From NCBI GenBank assembly GCA_031460455.1, contig JAVKTQ010000006.1, positions 144,767 to 208,766 on the forward strand: a stretch of DNA of 64,000 nucleotides, read 5' to 3'. This document shows positions 7,270 to 15,298 of this stretch, in pieces (within the stretch, counting starts at the first letter, position 1; each line of letters begins with the position of its first letter). The notes under the pieces were generated by a model. That model was given only the letters and a program-made list of their open reading frames with translations. It did no database searches and was not told the origin of the DNA. This stretch comes from Sporomusaceae bacterium (GTDB lineage: Bacteria > Bacillota > Negativicutes > Sporomusales > UBA7701). The position numbers and the translations under genes are program-made.

Positions 7270-9408
7270 TTAGTGCACCGGCCCGGCGGAGAGGCCGAGC
7301 TCCTTACGCTTTTGTTCGATATGGTTGACGTAGATGTCGACGGTTTTGTCGGCCGACAGTTCGACCATGAGTTTGCCGAGGCCGAGGGTTTCGGTGGTTT
7401 CGGTGAGGGTTTTGACGACAAGGTCGCTGCCGGTGACGGAGGGCACGGGAGCGACGTGGACAAGCCAGCCGAAGGCGATGGCGGTGCAGGCGTCGGCGAC
7501 GGCTTTCTGCTCTAGGTATTCGGGGGCGCCGATGACGAGCGGCAGTTTGTTTGTGTCGACGCCTAGGGCGTCGGCGAGTTCCATGGCGGTGTGGGTCATT
7601 TTGCCGATGTCGACGCAGGCGCCGTAGGAGAGGACGGGCGGGATGGCGAGGGCCTGGCAGACGGCTTTGAGGCCGGGGCCGCATTCCTCGGCCGCCTGGG
7701 GCCGGGTGAGGCCGGTGTATTCCATGACCGCCGAGGTGCAGCCGCCGGCGAGGACGAGGATGTCTTTGGCGATGAGCCCTTTGGCGATGCGGAAGATGTT
7801 GCTGCCGCCCTGGCCGTAGCGGGCGGTGGTGCAGCCGACGACGGTGGCGATGCCGCGGATGCTGCCGTTGACGATGGCGTCGAGCAGGGGCTGCCAGGTG
7901 CCGCCGAGGGCGGCTTTGATGGGCTCGGTGCTGAAGCCGACGGTGCATTCGGTGGTGTATTGCGGGACGTAGATTTCGCGGTTTTCGGCCTTGCGGCGGC
8001 TATAGGCCTCGATGGACATGTCGAGGATCTTGCCGGCCTGCTCGGCCATCCGCTCGGGGATGAATTCAACGGTTTCGGTGCCGGGCAGTTTGATGACTTC
8101 GTGGGTGCTGACCATGGTGGCGCCGAACCGCTTGGCGTAAAGCGGCAGAGTGGGCACGGTGCAGTTGTAGTCGAACATGAAGACGTCGACGCAGCCGGTG
8201 GCGAGGAGGTATTCCTCGGACAGCCATTCGCCTTCCTGGCCGCCGTAGGCGGACATGTCCTGGGTGCCGGAATAGTTCATGAGCTGCTGGCCTTCGCAGA
8301 CATGTCCGAGGACCTGGATGCCGGATGCGCCGGCGGCGCGGGCCTTGTCCTGCCACTCGGACCGCGAGGCGAGCTCGATGACGGTGTGGGCGACGAGGGG
8401 CATGTGGCCGTTGGCGATGATGTTGATTTTGGCCGGGTCGAGGAGGCCCATGTTCTGGCGGGTGGTGTGGATTTTCTGGGTGCCCATGAGGATTTCCTGG
8501 AGGATGTCGAGGGCGAAGAGTCCCTGGTATTCGTTGATGATGCCGAGCCGCACGGAGGTGAGGAGGAAGTCGACCGGATCGGCATTGAGGTTGGTCATGC
8601 ATTTGGTCTGAGCGAAGGCGACCTCGCTGTTGCCGCCGCCGGGGAAGAGTTTGAGTTTGCGCCACAGCTCTTTGCGCTTGGCAGGGGCGAAGGCTTGGAC
8701 CATGGCGGCTTCTTCGTAGTAGGGCCGCCCCATGTCGGTGAGTACCCAGTCGGCGAAGGTGCGGGCGACTTTGTTGACGTCCTGTTTGCTGTTGAGGCCG
8801 GCCATTTCGGCGTATTTGAGGAGCTTGTCGGGGTCGCGGATAGTGAGGCCGCTTTCCGGGGATTCGGCGGCGGCTTTGAGGGTGCGGGCCGCCTGCTGGG
8901 CGTGGAAGATGTTGGCGGCGGCGCCGATGGTGACGTGGCGGTAGACGAAGTTGCGGGCGACCATGACGTGGGCGTCGACGCCGCAGGCGCCGCGCGGCAC
9001 TTTGGGGTTGATGCGGCAGGGTCCCTGGGCGCAGAGCTGGCAGCTGAGGCCCGCGGTGCAGAAGGAGCAGCGGATCTTTTCCTGCTGCTGCCAGCGGTCG
9101 AAGACGTTTGTCAGTCCCTGGGCGTGGACGTGCTGGTACATTTCGCGCATCGCCGGATCGATGATGATGTTGAGGGGATAGCCGGCCTCGCTCTGGTCGT
9201 GGGTGCGGATATGTTCGCGCTGCCAGGCGAATACCCCCGTCGCCGGCGGCGATTTTGTTATGTCGTAGTATTTGCGCGCGTTGGCATGGACGTCGAAATG
9301 GGCGTCGGGGTCGTTGCTGCCGCTGGCGTCGCCCCGCCCGAGCACCGATTCGACGTCACCCTTACTGACGTCGTCGGTGCTGGTGATAAGCTGCTGTCGG
9401 TCGGACAC
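7270..9408 (-). CDS. cooS: Ni-Fe carbon monoxide dehydrogenase catalytic subunit
   Basis: 712 residues, longer than the usual 630-675 because of a roughly 70-residue N-terminal extension. It oxidises CO to CO2, or the reverse, in an anaerobic cytoplasm. Cys123, Cys126, Cys131 and Cys142 fit the B-cluster. Cys114 and Cys117 form a CX2C D-cluster motif in place of the usual CX7C (Ser122 stands where the second Cys would be). C-cluster ligands appear in order: NGHMPL, GHVCEG, DYNC, VVGC, AGGC, YGAC. I chose GTG at 9408 because AGGAGG lies just upstream. No cooC, cooF, acs or hydrogenase gene is adjacent, so the electron partner is unknown. Confidence 0.93.
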   Translation of the reverse strand: MSDRQQLITSTDDVSKGDVESVLGRGDASGSNDPDAHFDVHANARKYYDITKSPPATGVFAWQREHIRTHDQSEAGYPLNIIIDPAMREMYQHVHAQGLTNVFDRWQQQEKIRCSFCTAGLSCQLCAQGPCRINPKVPRGACGVDAHVMVARNFVYRHVTIGAAANIFHAQQAARTLKAAAESPESGLTIRDPDKLLKYAEMAGLNSKQDVNKVARTFADWVLTDMGRPYYEEAAMVQAFAPAKRKELWRKLKLFPGGGNSEVAFAQTKCMTNLNADPVDFLLTSVRLGIINEYQGLFALDILQEILMGTQKIHTTRQNMGLLDPAKINIIANGHMPLVAHTVIELASRSEWQDKARAAGASGIQVLGHVCEGQQLMNYSGTQDMSAYGGQEGEWLSEEYLLATGCVDVFMFDYNCTVPTLPLYAKRFGATMVSTHEVIKLPGTETVEFIPERMAEQAGKILDMSIEAYSRRKAENREIYVPQYTTECTVGFSTEPIKAALGGTWQPLLDAIVNGSIRGIATVVGCTTARYGQGGSNIFRIAKGLIAKDILVLAGGCTSAVMEYTGLTRPQAAEECGPGLKAVCQALAIPPVLSYGACVDIGKMTHTAMELADALGVDTNKLPLVIGAPEYLEQKAVADACTAIAFGWLVHVAPVPSVTGSDLVVKTLTETTETLGLGKLMVELSADKTVDIYVNHIEQKRKELGLSAGPVH

Positions 9409-9525
9409 ATCGATTCCTCCTCGCATTGTACTGGCTTTAGTCTGCGACGGGAGGCTTTTTTTATGCTTCACTTTACATAAATTACCGGCTTGGCGGCGAC
9501 AGGGTTGTGGCGGCAAATGGCGAAT

Positions 9526-10425
9526 ATGTCAATAAATTATGTAAGGTGGGGAGTAATTTTGGCAATTACGCTGCAGGCCTGGCTGCTGACCCTGGTGTTC
9601 TTCGTTTCGTTGACAGGCACGGCGGCGGCGGGCGATTTGTCGCTCGGCGTGTGGCCGGCGACCGGTTCGCAAATGTGGCGCATCTCTTTTCCGGCGAACG
9701 GGGCGTCGGAGCTTTACTACCCCCACGCCAGTACATATCTGACCGCCAGCTATGAGAGCAAGGCGCCGCACCTGAGCAGGCTGCGGGTGGAGGGCGGGCT
9801 GGCGAACGGCGTCAAAGCGGCGACCGGCAGCGATTCGGACTGGGATTATACGAAAAGTTCGAGTCTGTGGTACTACGGCGAGTTCAAGACGACGGGCAAG
9901 AGCGCCTTTATCAATGTGGACTGGGTGAAACCGGGGGGCGCGAATCACGAGTATTTCATCGGCTACGGTTATCGGCAGAACGCTTTTCGCATGACGGACG
10001 GCGTGTACTATGTGGAGAACTATGCCGCTCAGAGTCCCCCTCACACGCTGGCCGGCCTGGACTCGACGTATACCGCCACATACCAGGGGCCGCATATCGG
10101 GGTAAAGGGCCGGTCGCCTATATCGCCGCGGGTGAGCGTGGTCGGGTCGGTGGCCTATTCCCCCCTCTCGCTCGCCCAGGGACACGGCTGGTGGAATCTC
10201 CGCAGCCTGGATTTCGACCACACCGGCGCGGCGCAGATGGTCGACGCGTACATAGGTCTCCGTTACGCCCTCGGCAGCAAGCAGGCCGCGGCGGTGACCG
10301 CCGGCTACCGCTACCAGTACATGAGCCTCTACCACGGGACGGAGAATACGAGCGCCGATATTTCCTGGGATAAGGCGACGAGTGTGCAGAAGGGGTTCTA
10401 TTTCTCAAGTGAGTTCAAGTTTTAA
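9526..10425 (+). CDS. Omptin-like outer-membrane beta-barrel protein
   Basis: About 300 residues. An N-terminal signal peptide (VILAITLQAWLLTLVFFVSL, ending near TGTAAAG) is followed by alternating amphipathic strands, and the last residue is Phe (SSEFKF), the Omp85 beta-signal. Segments such as GSDSDWDY, GYGYRQNAF and IGVKGRSPISPRVSV are laid out like those of omptin proteases, but I cannot confirm the Asp/His catalytic residues. ATG at 9526 gives the better signal peptide; TTG at 9559 has the better ribosome site (AGGTGGGGAG). Its presence shows a diderm envelope. It is divergent from cooS and followed by a strong terminator. Confidence 0.65.
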   Translation: MSINYVRWGVILAITLQAWLLTLVFFVSLTGTAAAGDLSLGVWPATGSQMWRISFPANGASELYYPHASTYLTASYESKAPHLSRLRVEGGLANGVKAATGSDSDWDYTKSSSLWYYGEFKTTGKSAFINVDWVKPGGANHEYFIGYGYRQNAFRMTDGVYYVENYAAQSPPHTLAGLDSTYTATYQGPHIGVKGRSPISPRVSVVGSVAYSPLSLAQGHGWWNLRSLDFDHTGAAQMVDAYIGLRYALGSKQAAAVTAGYRYQYMSLYHGTENTSADISWDKATSVQKGFYFSSEFKF

Positions 10426-10428
10426 ACA

Positions 10429-10457
10429 AAAAGAACGCCAGACGGCGTTCTTTTCGT
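10429..10457 (+). terminator. Intrinsic terminator after the outer-membrane protein gene
   Basis: AAAAGAACGCC / GGCGTTCTTTT stem with a 4-nt loop, followed by CGTTTTT. It works in both directions on paper. Confidence 0.85.
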
Positions 10458-10480
10458 TTTTGCTAACTGGAGACAAGCCG

Positions 10481-10604
10481 GCGACCGTTCAGAAGTGCCC
10501 AGATGCAAGGCGCACCGGAGGAGCGAGCCGCGCCGCGTACTCGGATGTACGCAAGCAATCGCTCCGAGGAGCAACGAAGCAGATGGGTGCTTATGGACGG
10601 TCGC
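10481..10604 (+). repeat. Dispersed palindromic repeat, copy B
   Basis: Left end GCGACCGTTCAGAAGTGCCC then AGATGCAAGGCG; right end read backwards GCGACCGTCCATAAGCACCC then ATCTGC. The core contains GCGTACTCGGATGTACGC and GAGGAGCAACG. It overlaps the last five codons and stop of terC, so the repeat supplies the C-terminus RGDRP of that protein. Confidence 0.85.
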
Positions 10605-11259
10605 CGCGCACCGTGGGACGGTCTTTGAGGAAATTGAACGCTACGACTGCGGCGGCGAAGACGCCGGGGACGGCCCAGTGGAGGAAGGGGTAGGCCGTGG
10701 CGAAGTTTTGGGCGGCCGGGTCGGCGAGGAGCATGTCGCCGGCCGTCCAGCCGAGGAAGGCGGCGCCGACAACGACGATGGCCGGCCAGCGCTGCATGAG
10801 CATGGTGATGAGGGCGCTGCCCCAGATGATGATCGGGATGCTGATGGTAAGGCCGATGACGAGGAGGCTGATGTTGCCGCGCGAGACGCCGGCGATGGCG
10901 ATGACGTTGTCGAGGCTCATGACGAGGTCGGCGACGAGGATGGTTTTGACGGCGTCCCAGAGGTTGCCGGCCGCCTCGACATCCTCTTCGGCATTATGGT
11001 CGTCGGCAACGAGCTTGATGGCGACCCACTGGAGGAGAAAACCGCCGGCGATCTGGAGGTAGGGCACTTTGAGGAGCAGCACGGCGACGAGGGTGAGGAT
11101 GATGCGCATGCCGACGGCGCCGGCGCCGCCCCACAGGATGGCCTGGCGCTGCTGCTGGGGAGGCAGTTTCCTGCTGGCGAGGGCGATGACGAGGGCGTTG
11201 TCGCCGCTGAGGAGGAGGTTGATCATGATGATGCTGAAGAGGGCGGTCAGATACTCCAT
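10591..11259 (-). CDS. TerC/YjbE-family integral membrane protein
   Basis: 222 residues, about seven membrane helices. TerC hallmarks are the two acidic intramembrane motifs NLLLSGDNALVIALASR (helix 1) and LVMSLDNVIAIAGV (helix 4). The family exports or handles metal ions, with Mn the best supported for YkoY/YjbE/Alx relatives, in the inner membrane. No yybP-ykoY riboswitch is visible upstream; the leader is taken up by repeat copy C. The stop codon lies inside repeat copy B. The protein is thus flanked by two inverted copies of the same repeat. Confidence 0.82.
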   Translation of the reverse strand: MEYLTALFSIIMINLLLSGDNALVIALASRKLPPQQQRQAILWGGAGAVGMRIILTLVAVLLLKVPYLQIAGGFLLQWVAIKLVADDHNAEEDVEAAGNLWDAVKTILVADLVMSLDNVIAIAGVSRGNISLLVIGLTISIPIIIWGSALITMLMQRWPAIVVVGAAFLGWTAGDMLLADPAAQNFATAYPFLHWAVPGVFAAAVVAFNFLKDRPTVRGDRP

Positions 11260-11278
11260 ATGATCACCTGCCTTCTAC

Positions 11279-11453
11279 GGCCGTTGATAAGCGCCCATCT
11301 GCGTCGTTGCGACTCGTTTGCTTGCTAGCGTACATCCGAGTACGCGGCCGGACGCCTGCGCCATCCATGGCGCGTCCGGCACTAGGCCCGTCCGGGGCCG
11401 TCGTCGCGGCGCAAGCCTCGTCGCGCCTTGCATCTGGGCACTTCTGAACGGCC
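11279..11453 (-). repeat. Dispersed palindromic repeat, copy C (inverted)
   Basis: Left end GGCCGTTGATAAGCGCCC then ATCTGCGTCG; right end read backwards GGCCGTTCAGAAGTGCCC then AGATGCAAGGCG. Orientation is opposite to copies A, B and D. It contains GCGTACATCCGAGTACGC, the reverse complement of the core palindrome of copy B. A roughly 50-nt GC-rich section around 11350-11410 is extra. The remaining 258 nt up to wrbA hold one hairpin and a ribosome site. Confidence 0.85.
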
Positions 11454-11486
11454 TAAGTCTTTTTGAATGTCCTTTGTTGTAAAACG

Positions 11487-11519
11487 AAAGAACCATCACT
11501 GCGCGGCGACGGTTCTTTT
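11487..11519. other. Hairpin in the terC-wrbA intergenic region
   Basis: AAAGAACC at 11487-11494 pairs with GGTTCTTT at 11511-11518, and TTT follows on the plus strand. It could be a weak terminator, but no gene obviously needs it. Confidence 0.4.
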
Positions 11520-11711
11520 CTGTTGGTCCGTTATTATTGTTCCCGGCATAAAGACGGGCATGAACGGGATATAATGCCTTAGCGGGGCAAGTCTGCATCA
11601 GCAAGCATTTTTCCCCGCCATCCGGAAAATATTCGGCAGGAAGCGACTCAAAACGGGACGAACGAATTAAATAATACCTGTAGTGCCGATAATTGCTAAG
11701 GAGGCGATAAT

Positions 11712-12323
11712 GTGAAGGTTTTGATCGTTTATTATTCTCTGTACGGCCATATCCACCGGATGGCCGAGGCGGTGGCCGAAGGGGTGCGGGAGGCGCCGGG
11801 AGCGGAGGCTGTGCTGCGCCGCGTCCCGGAGACGCTGAGCGCCGAGGTGCTGGCGAAAATGGGCGCTACCGAGGCGCAGAAGGGTATGGCCCATGTCCCG
11901 GTCTGCACGGTGGAGGAGCTGGCGGCGGCCGATGCCATCATTTTCGGCTCGCCGACCAGGTTCGGCAATATGTGCGGCCAGATGCGTCAGTTCCTCGACG
12001 CCACCGGCGGGCTGTGGGCGCAGGGCAAGCTGGTGGGCAAGGCGGGGAGCGTGTTCACGAGCAGCGGCACGCAGCACGGTGGCCAGGAGTCGACGCTGCT
12101 GAGTTTCCATATCACGCTGCTGCACCACGGGATGGTGATCGTGGGCCTGCCGTACAGCTATCAGGGGCAGACGACGGTCGCGGAGATTGCCGGCTGCTCG
12201 CCGTACGGAGCGTCGACGATCGCCGGCGGCGATGGCGGCCGGCAGCCGAGCGAGATCGAGCTGGCCGGCGCGCGTTACCAGGGCAGGCATGTGGCGACGA
12301 TCGCCGCGAAGTTGATAAAGTAA
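11712..12323 (+). CDS. wrbA: NAD(P)H:quinone oxidoreductase, WrbA type
   Basis: 203 residues with a flavodoxin fold. The FMN phosphate loop is [16 protein letters not shown], with further FMN contacts at [18 protein letters not shown] and [11 protein letters not shown], all characteristic of WrbA (type IV flavoprotein). It performs two-electron quinone reduction in the cytoplasm, usually protective under oxidative stress. GTG start at 11712, with AAGGAGG 8 nt upstream. It is a single-gene unit closed by a strong terminator. Confidence 0.9.
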   Translation: MKVLIVYYSLYGHIHRMAEAVAEGVREAPGAEAVLRRVPETLSAEVLAKMGATEAQKGMAHVPVCTVEELAAADAIIFGSPTRFGNMCGQMRQFLDATGGLWAQGKLVGKAGSVFTSSGTQHGGQESTLLSFHITLLHHGMVIVGLPYSYQGQTTVAEIAGCSPYGASTIAGGDGGRQPSEIELAGARYQGRHVATIAAKLIK

Positions 12324-12337
12324 GAGAAAAAAGCAGC

Positions 12338-12370
12338 GGCCCGCCGGTTATGCCGGCGGGCCGGTTTTTT
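12338..12370 (+). terminator. Intrinsic terminator of wrbA
   Basis: GGCCCGCCGG / CCGGCGGGCC stem with a short loop, followed by GGTTTTTT. Confidence 0.9.
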
Positions 12371-12427
12371 GATTTGTCTGTTCGTTACTGGTGTTGTGTG
12401 AGGGACCGTCAGACTATGGCTCCTAAG

Positions 12428-14815
12428 CTACAGCTTTACGCGCCGTAAGCGTAATGCGTTGGTGACGACCGAGACCGAGCTGAAGGCCATGGCGGCGCCG
12501 GCGAGGACCGGGGAGAGGTAGCCGGCGGCGGCGACGGGGATGCCGACGATGTTGTAGGCAAGGGCCCAGAAGAGGTTTTGTTTGATGTTGGTCATGGTGG
12601 CCCGGCTGAGGCCGATGGCGGCGGCGATGCCGCGCAGGTCGCCGCGCATGAGGGTGACGTCGCCGGCTTCGATGGCGACGTCGGCGCCGGTGCCCATGGC
12701 GATGCCGACGTCGGCGGCGGCGAGGGCGGGAGCGTCGTTGATGCCGTCGCCGACCATGGCGACGATTTTGCCCTGGGAACGCAGGCGCTCGACCTGTTCG
12801 GCCTTGTTGGCGGGCAGGACTTCGGCCATGACGTGTCCGATGCCGACCTGGCGGGCGATGGCTTCGGCGGTGCGGCGGTTGTCGCCGGTTATCATCCACA
12901 CTTCGAGGCCCATGGCGGTTAGAGCGGCGATGGCTTCACGCGAGGATTCCTTGACGGTGTCGGCGACGGCGACGAGGGCGGCGAGCCGGCCGTCGACGGC
13001 GGCGAACATGACGGTTTTGCCGGCGGCTTCGAGGTCTTCGACATTTTTCAGGCTGGCGGCGATATCGACGCCTTGTTCGTTCATGAGCCGGCGGGTGCCG
13101 ACGGCGAGGTCTTTGCCGGCGACGGTGGCGGTGACGCCCGCGCCGGGGACGGCTGCGAAGGCGGTCGGCTCTGGCGCCGGCAGGGCGACCCGCTCGGCGG
13201 CGCCGCGGACGATGGCGGCGGCCAGGGGGTGCTCGGAGGCTTTTTCCGCAGAGGCGATGAGGGCGAGGAGCTCGCTTTCGTCGCCGGCGAGGGCGACGAG
13301 GTCGGTGAGCTCGGGCTGGCCTTTGGTTACGGTGCCGGTTTTGTCGAGGATGACGGCGGTGAGCTGGTAGGTTTTTTCGAGGTGTTCGCCGCCTTTGAAG
13401 AGGATGCCGTTCTCGGCGCCGCGGCCGGTGCCGACCATGATCGAGGTGGGGGTGGCAAGGCCGAGGGCGCAGGGGCAGGCGATGACGAGGACGGCGGTGG
13501 CGTTGAGGAGGGCGCGGGTGATGTCGCCGGGGGCAAGGAAGAGGTACCAGGCGGCGAAGGTGAGGACGGCGACGGCGATGACGGCGGGGACGAAGTAGCC
13601 GGAGATGACGTCGGCGATGCGCTGGATGGGGGCCTTGGAACCCTGGGCTTCTTCGACGACTTTGACGATCTGGGCGAGGGCGGTGTCTTTGCCGACTTTG
13701 TGGGCTTCGAAGCGGAAGGCGCCGTATTTGTTGATGGTGGCGCCGTAGACTTTGTCGCCGGGTTTTTTGTCGACCGGCAGGCTTTCGCCGGTGAGCATGG
13801 CTTCGTCGACGGCTGAGTCGCCGGCGGTGACGACGCCGTCGACAGGGATTTTTTCGCCGGGGCGGACGACGATGGTGTCGCCGACCCGCACTTCTTCGAT
13901 GGGGATGTCCTCCTCCGCCCCGTCCCGCACGACGCGGGCGGTCTTGGCGGCAAGGCCCATCAGTTTGCGGATGGCTTCGGAGGTGCGGCCCTTGGCGTTG
14001 GCCTCCAATAGGCGGCCGAGGATGATGAGGGTGATGAGGATGGCGGAGGTCTCGTAGTAGACAGCTTTGACGCCGGCAACGGTGTTGTAGAGGCTGAGGA
14101 GGAAGGCGGCGCTGGTGCCGAGGGCGACGAGGACGGACATGTTGGCGCTGCCGTGGCGGAGGGCGCTGACGGAGTCGCGGTAGAACTGCCAGCCGGCGCC
14201 GAACTGGACGGGGGTGGCGAGGACAAGCTGGAAGTAGGGGTTGGCGAGCAGGGCGCTGTGGATTTTGAAGATGTCTAGCGCCATATGAAGGGCAAGGGGC
14301 AACGACAGGAGGGCGGAGATGATAAACAGCTTCTTCTGGCGGCCGATCTCGGCCTCGCGGGCGGCCCGCTCCCGGTCCTGGCCGGCCTGGCCTTCGGCGG
14401 CGGCGGCCTGGTAGCCGGCGTCACTGACGGCGGCGGCGACGGTGGCGGCGGATAGGTCGGGGCCGGCTTCGACGGTGAGCTTGCCGAGGGCGAAGTTGAC
14501 GTTGGCGGCGACGACGCCGGGAAGCTTGCGGACGGCTTTTTCGACCCTGGCGGCGCAGGCGGCGCAGCTCATGCCGCCGACGGAAAACTCCAGCCGGCTT
14601 AAGGCGACGTCGTAGCCGAGGTCGCGGATTTTGGCTATTATATCGTCCGGCGTGACCGCCGCCCGGTCGTATTCGACGGTGAGGCGGCCGAGGGCGAAGT
14701 TGACATTGGCGGCGGCCACGCCGGGCATCGCCGCCACGCCTTTTTCGACGCGGGCGGCGCAGGCGGAGCAGGTCATGCCTGTGACGCTGTAGGTATCGCG
14801 GATCAATGTGATCAC
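12428..14815 (-). CDS. copA: Copper-exporting P1B-type ATPase
   Basis: 795 residues. Two N-terminal heavy-metal-associated domains carry GMTCSAC and GMSCAAC. Eight membrane helices follow, including the CPC metal site ([13 protein letters not shown], about residue 448), then DKTGT with the phosphorylated Asp (about 491), SEHPLA, TGDN and [10 protein letters not shown]. It exports Cu(I) across the inner membrane. Start is GTG at 14815, overlapping the csoR stop by 4 bp (GTGA), so the two are translationally coupled. Induction by copper through CsoR is implied by the operator upstream of csoR. Confidence 0.95.
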   Translation of the reverse strand: MITLIRDTYSVTGMTCSACAARVEKGVAAMPGVAAANVNFALGRLTVEYDRAAVTPDDIIAKIRDLGYDVALSRLEFSVGGMSCAACAARVEKAVRKLPGVVAANVNFALGKLTVEAGPDLSAATVAAAVSDAGYQAAAAEGQAGQDRERAAREAEIGRQKKLFIISALLSLPLALHMALDIFKIHSALLANPYFQLVLATPVQFGAGWQFYRDSVSALRHGSANMSVLVALGTSAAFLLSLYNTVAGVKAVYYETSAILITLIILGRLLEANAKGRTSEAIRKLMGLAAKTARVVRDGAEEDIPIEEVRVGDTIVVRPGEKIPVDGVVTAGDSAVDEAMLTGESLPVDKKPGDKVYGATINKYGAFRFEAHKVGKDTALAQIVKVVEEAQGSKAPIQRIADVISGYFVPAVIAVAVLTFAAWYLFLAPGDITRALLNATAVLVIACPCALGLATPTSIMVGTGRGAENGILFKGGEHLEKTYQLTAVILDKTGTVTKGQPELTDLVALAGDESELLALIASAEKASEHPLAAAIVRGAAERVALPAPEPTAFAAVPGAGVTATVAGKDLAVGTRRLMNEQGVDIAASLKNVEDLEAAGKTVMFAAVDGRLAALVAVADTVKESSREAIAALTAMGLEVWMITGDNRRTAEAIARQVGIGHVMAEVLPANKAEQVERLRSQGKIVAMVGDGINDAPALAAADVGIAMGTGADVAIEAGDVTLMRGDLRGIAAAIGLSRATMTNIKQNLFWALAYNIVGIPVAAAGYLSPVLAGAAMAFSSVSVVTNALRLRRVKL

Positions 14816-15081
14816 CTCACAAATTTTTTCACGGCGTCGACGAGTTCGTCGACCGACTTGTCGTCGCCGCGCTGAACGGCGTCGACGACGCACCCTTTGG
14901 CGTGGTCTTCGAGGATGAGCAGGCCGACCCTGGTGAGGGCGGCGCGGGCCGCCTGAACCTGGATGAGGACGTCGATGCAGTAGCGGTCGGCGGCGATCAT
15001 CTTGCCGATACCCCTTACCTGTCCCTCGATGCGGCTGATCTGGGCCAGGAGCTTGTCCTGTTCGCTTTGTGTTCTCCGCAT
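14812..15081 (-). CDS. csoR: Copper-sensing repressor CsoR
   Basis: 89 residues, all-helical DUF156 family. The Cu(I) triad is visible as Cys in [10 protein letters not shown] and His/Cys in LEDHAKGCV, matching the C-H-C ligand set of CsoR and not that of FrmR or RcnR. ATG behind AGGAGG. It should repress its own copA operon by binding the palindrome at 15098-15114 and release it on Cu(I) binding. Confidence 0.93.
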   Translation of the reverse strand: MRRTQSEQDKLLAQISRIEGQVRGIGKMIAADRYCIDVLIQVQAARAALTRVGLLILEDHAKGCVVDAVQRGDDKSVDELVDAVKKFVR

Positions 15082-15097
15082 TGCTGCCTCCTATACC

Positions 15098-15114
15098 ATA
15101 CCCTGGTAGGGTAT
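15098..15114. promoter_or_regulatory. CsoR operator
   Basis: ATACCCTGGTAGGGTAT is a 7+3+7 palindrome with the TACCC/GGGTA half-sites seen at CsoR-regulated promoters. It lies 17 nt upstream of the csoR start. Confidence 0.85.
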
Positions 15115-15298
15115 TATGACTTTATCATAGCTCTTTCCCGCCCCTGCGTCAATACCGCAATATCTTGTGCCTTATATAACACCTTGAATAAAAAAAATAC
15201 AAATTAAGGCAATATTTGGCATTGAACTGGGAGGTATTTGTCGTCGTCTGTCTAATATAAATTACCGGAGAATTACCCTTCCATTTCCGGAGGTAAGC

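Noticed and set aside
7591..9480. 629-codon open frame on the plus strand opposite cooS, with similar long antisense frames at 39442-41613, 20945-22180, 44664-45971 and 785-1999
   Set aside because: They are shadows of GC-rich third codon positions in well-supported genes; their products are low-complexity Gly/Asp/Glu/Arg-rich and have no family motif or ribosome site.
11260..11711. yybP-ykoY Mn riboswitch expected before a TerC gene
   Set aside because: The leader is occupied by repeat copy C, and none of the conserved riboswitch core could be found.
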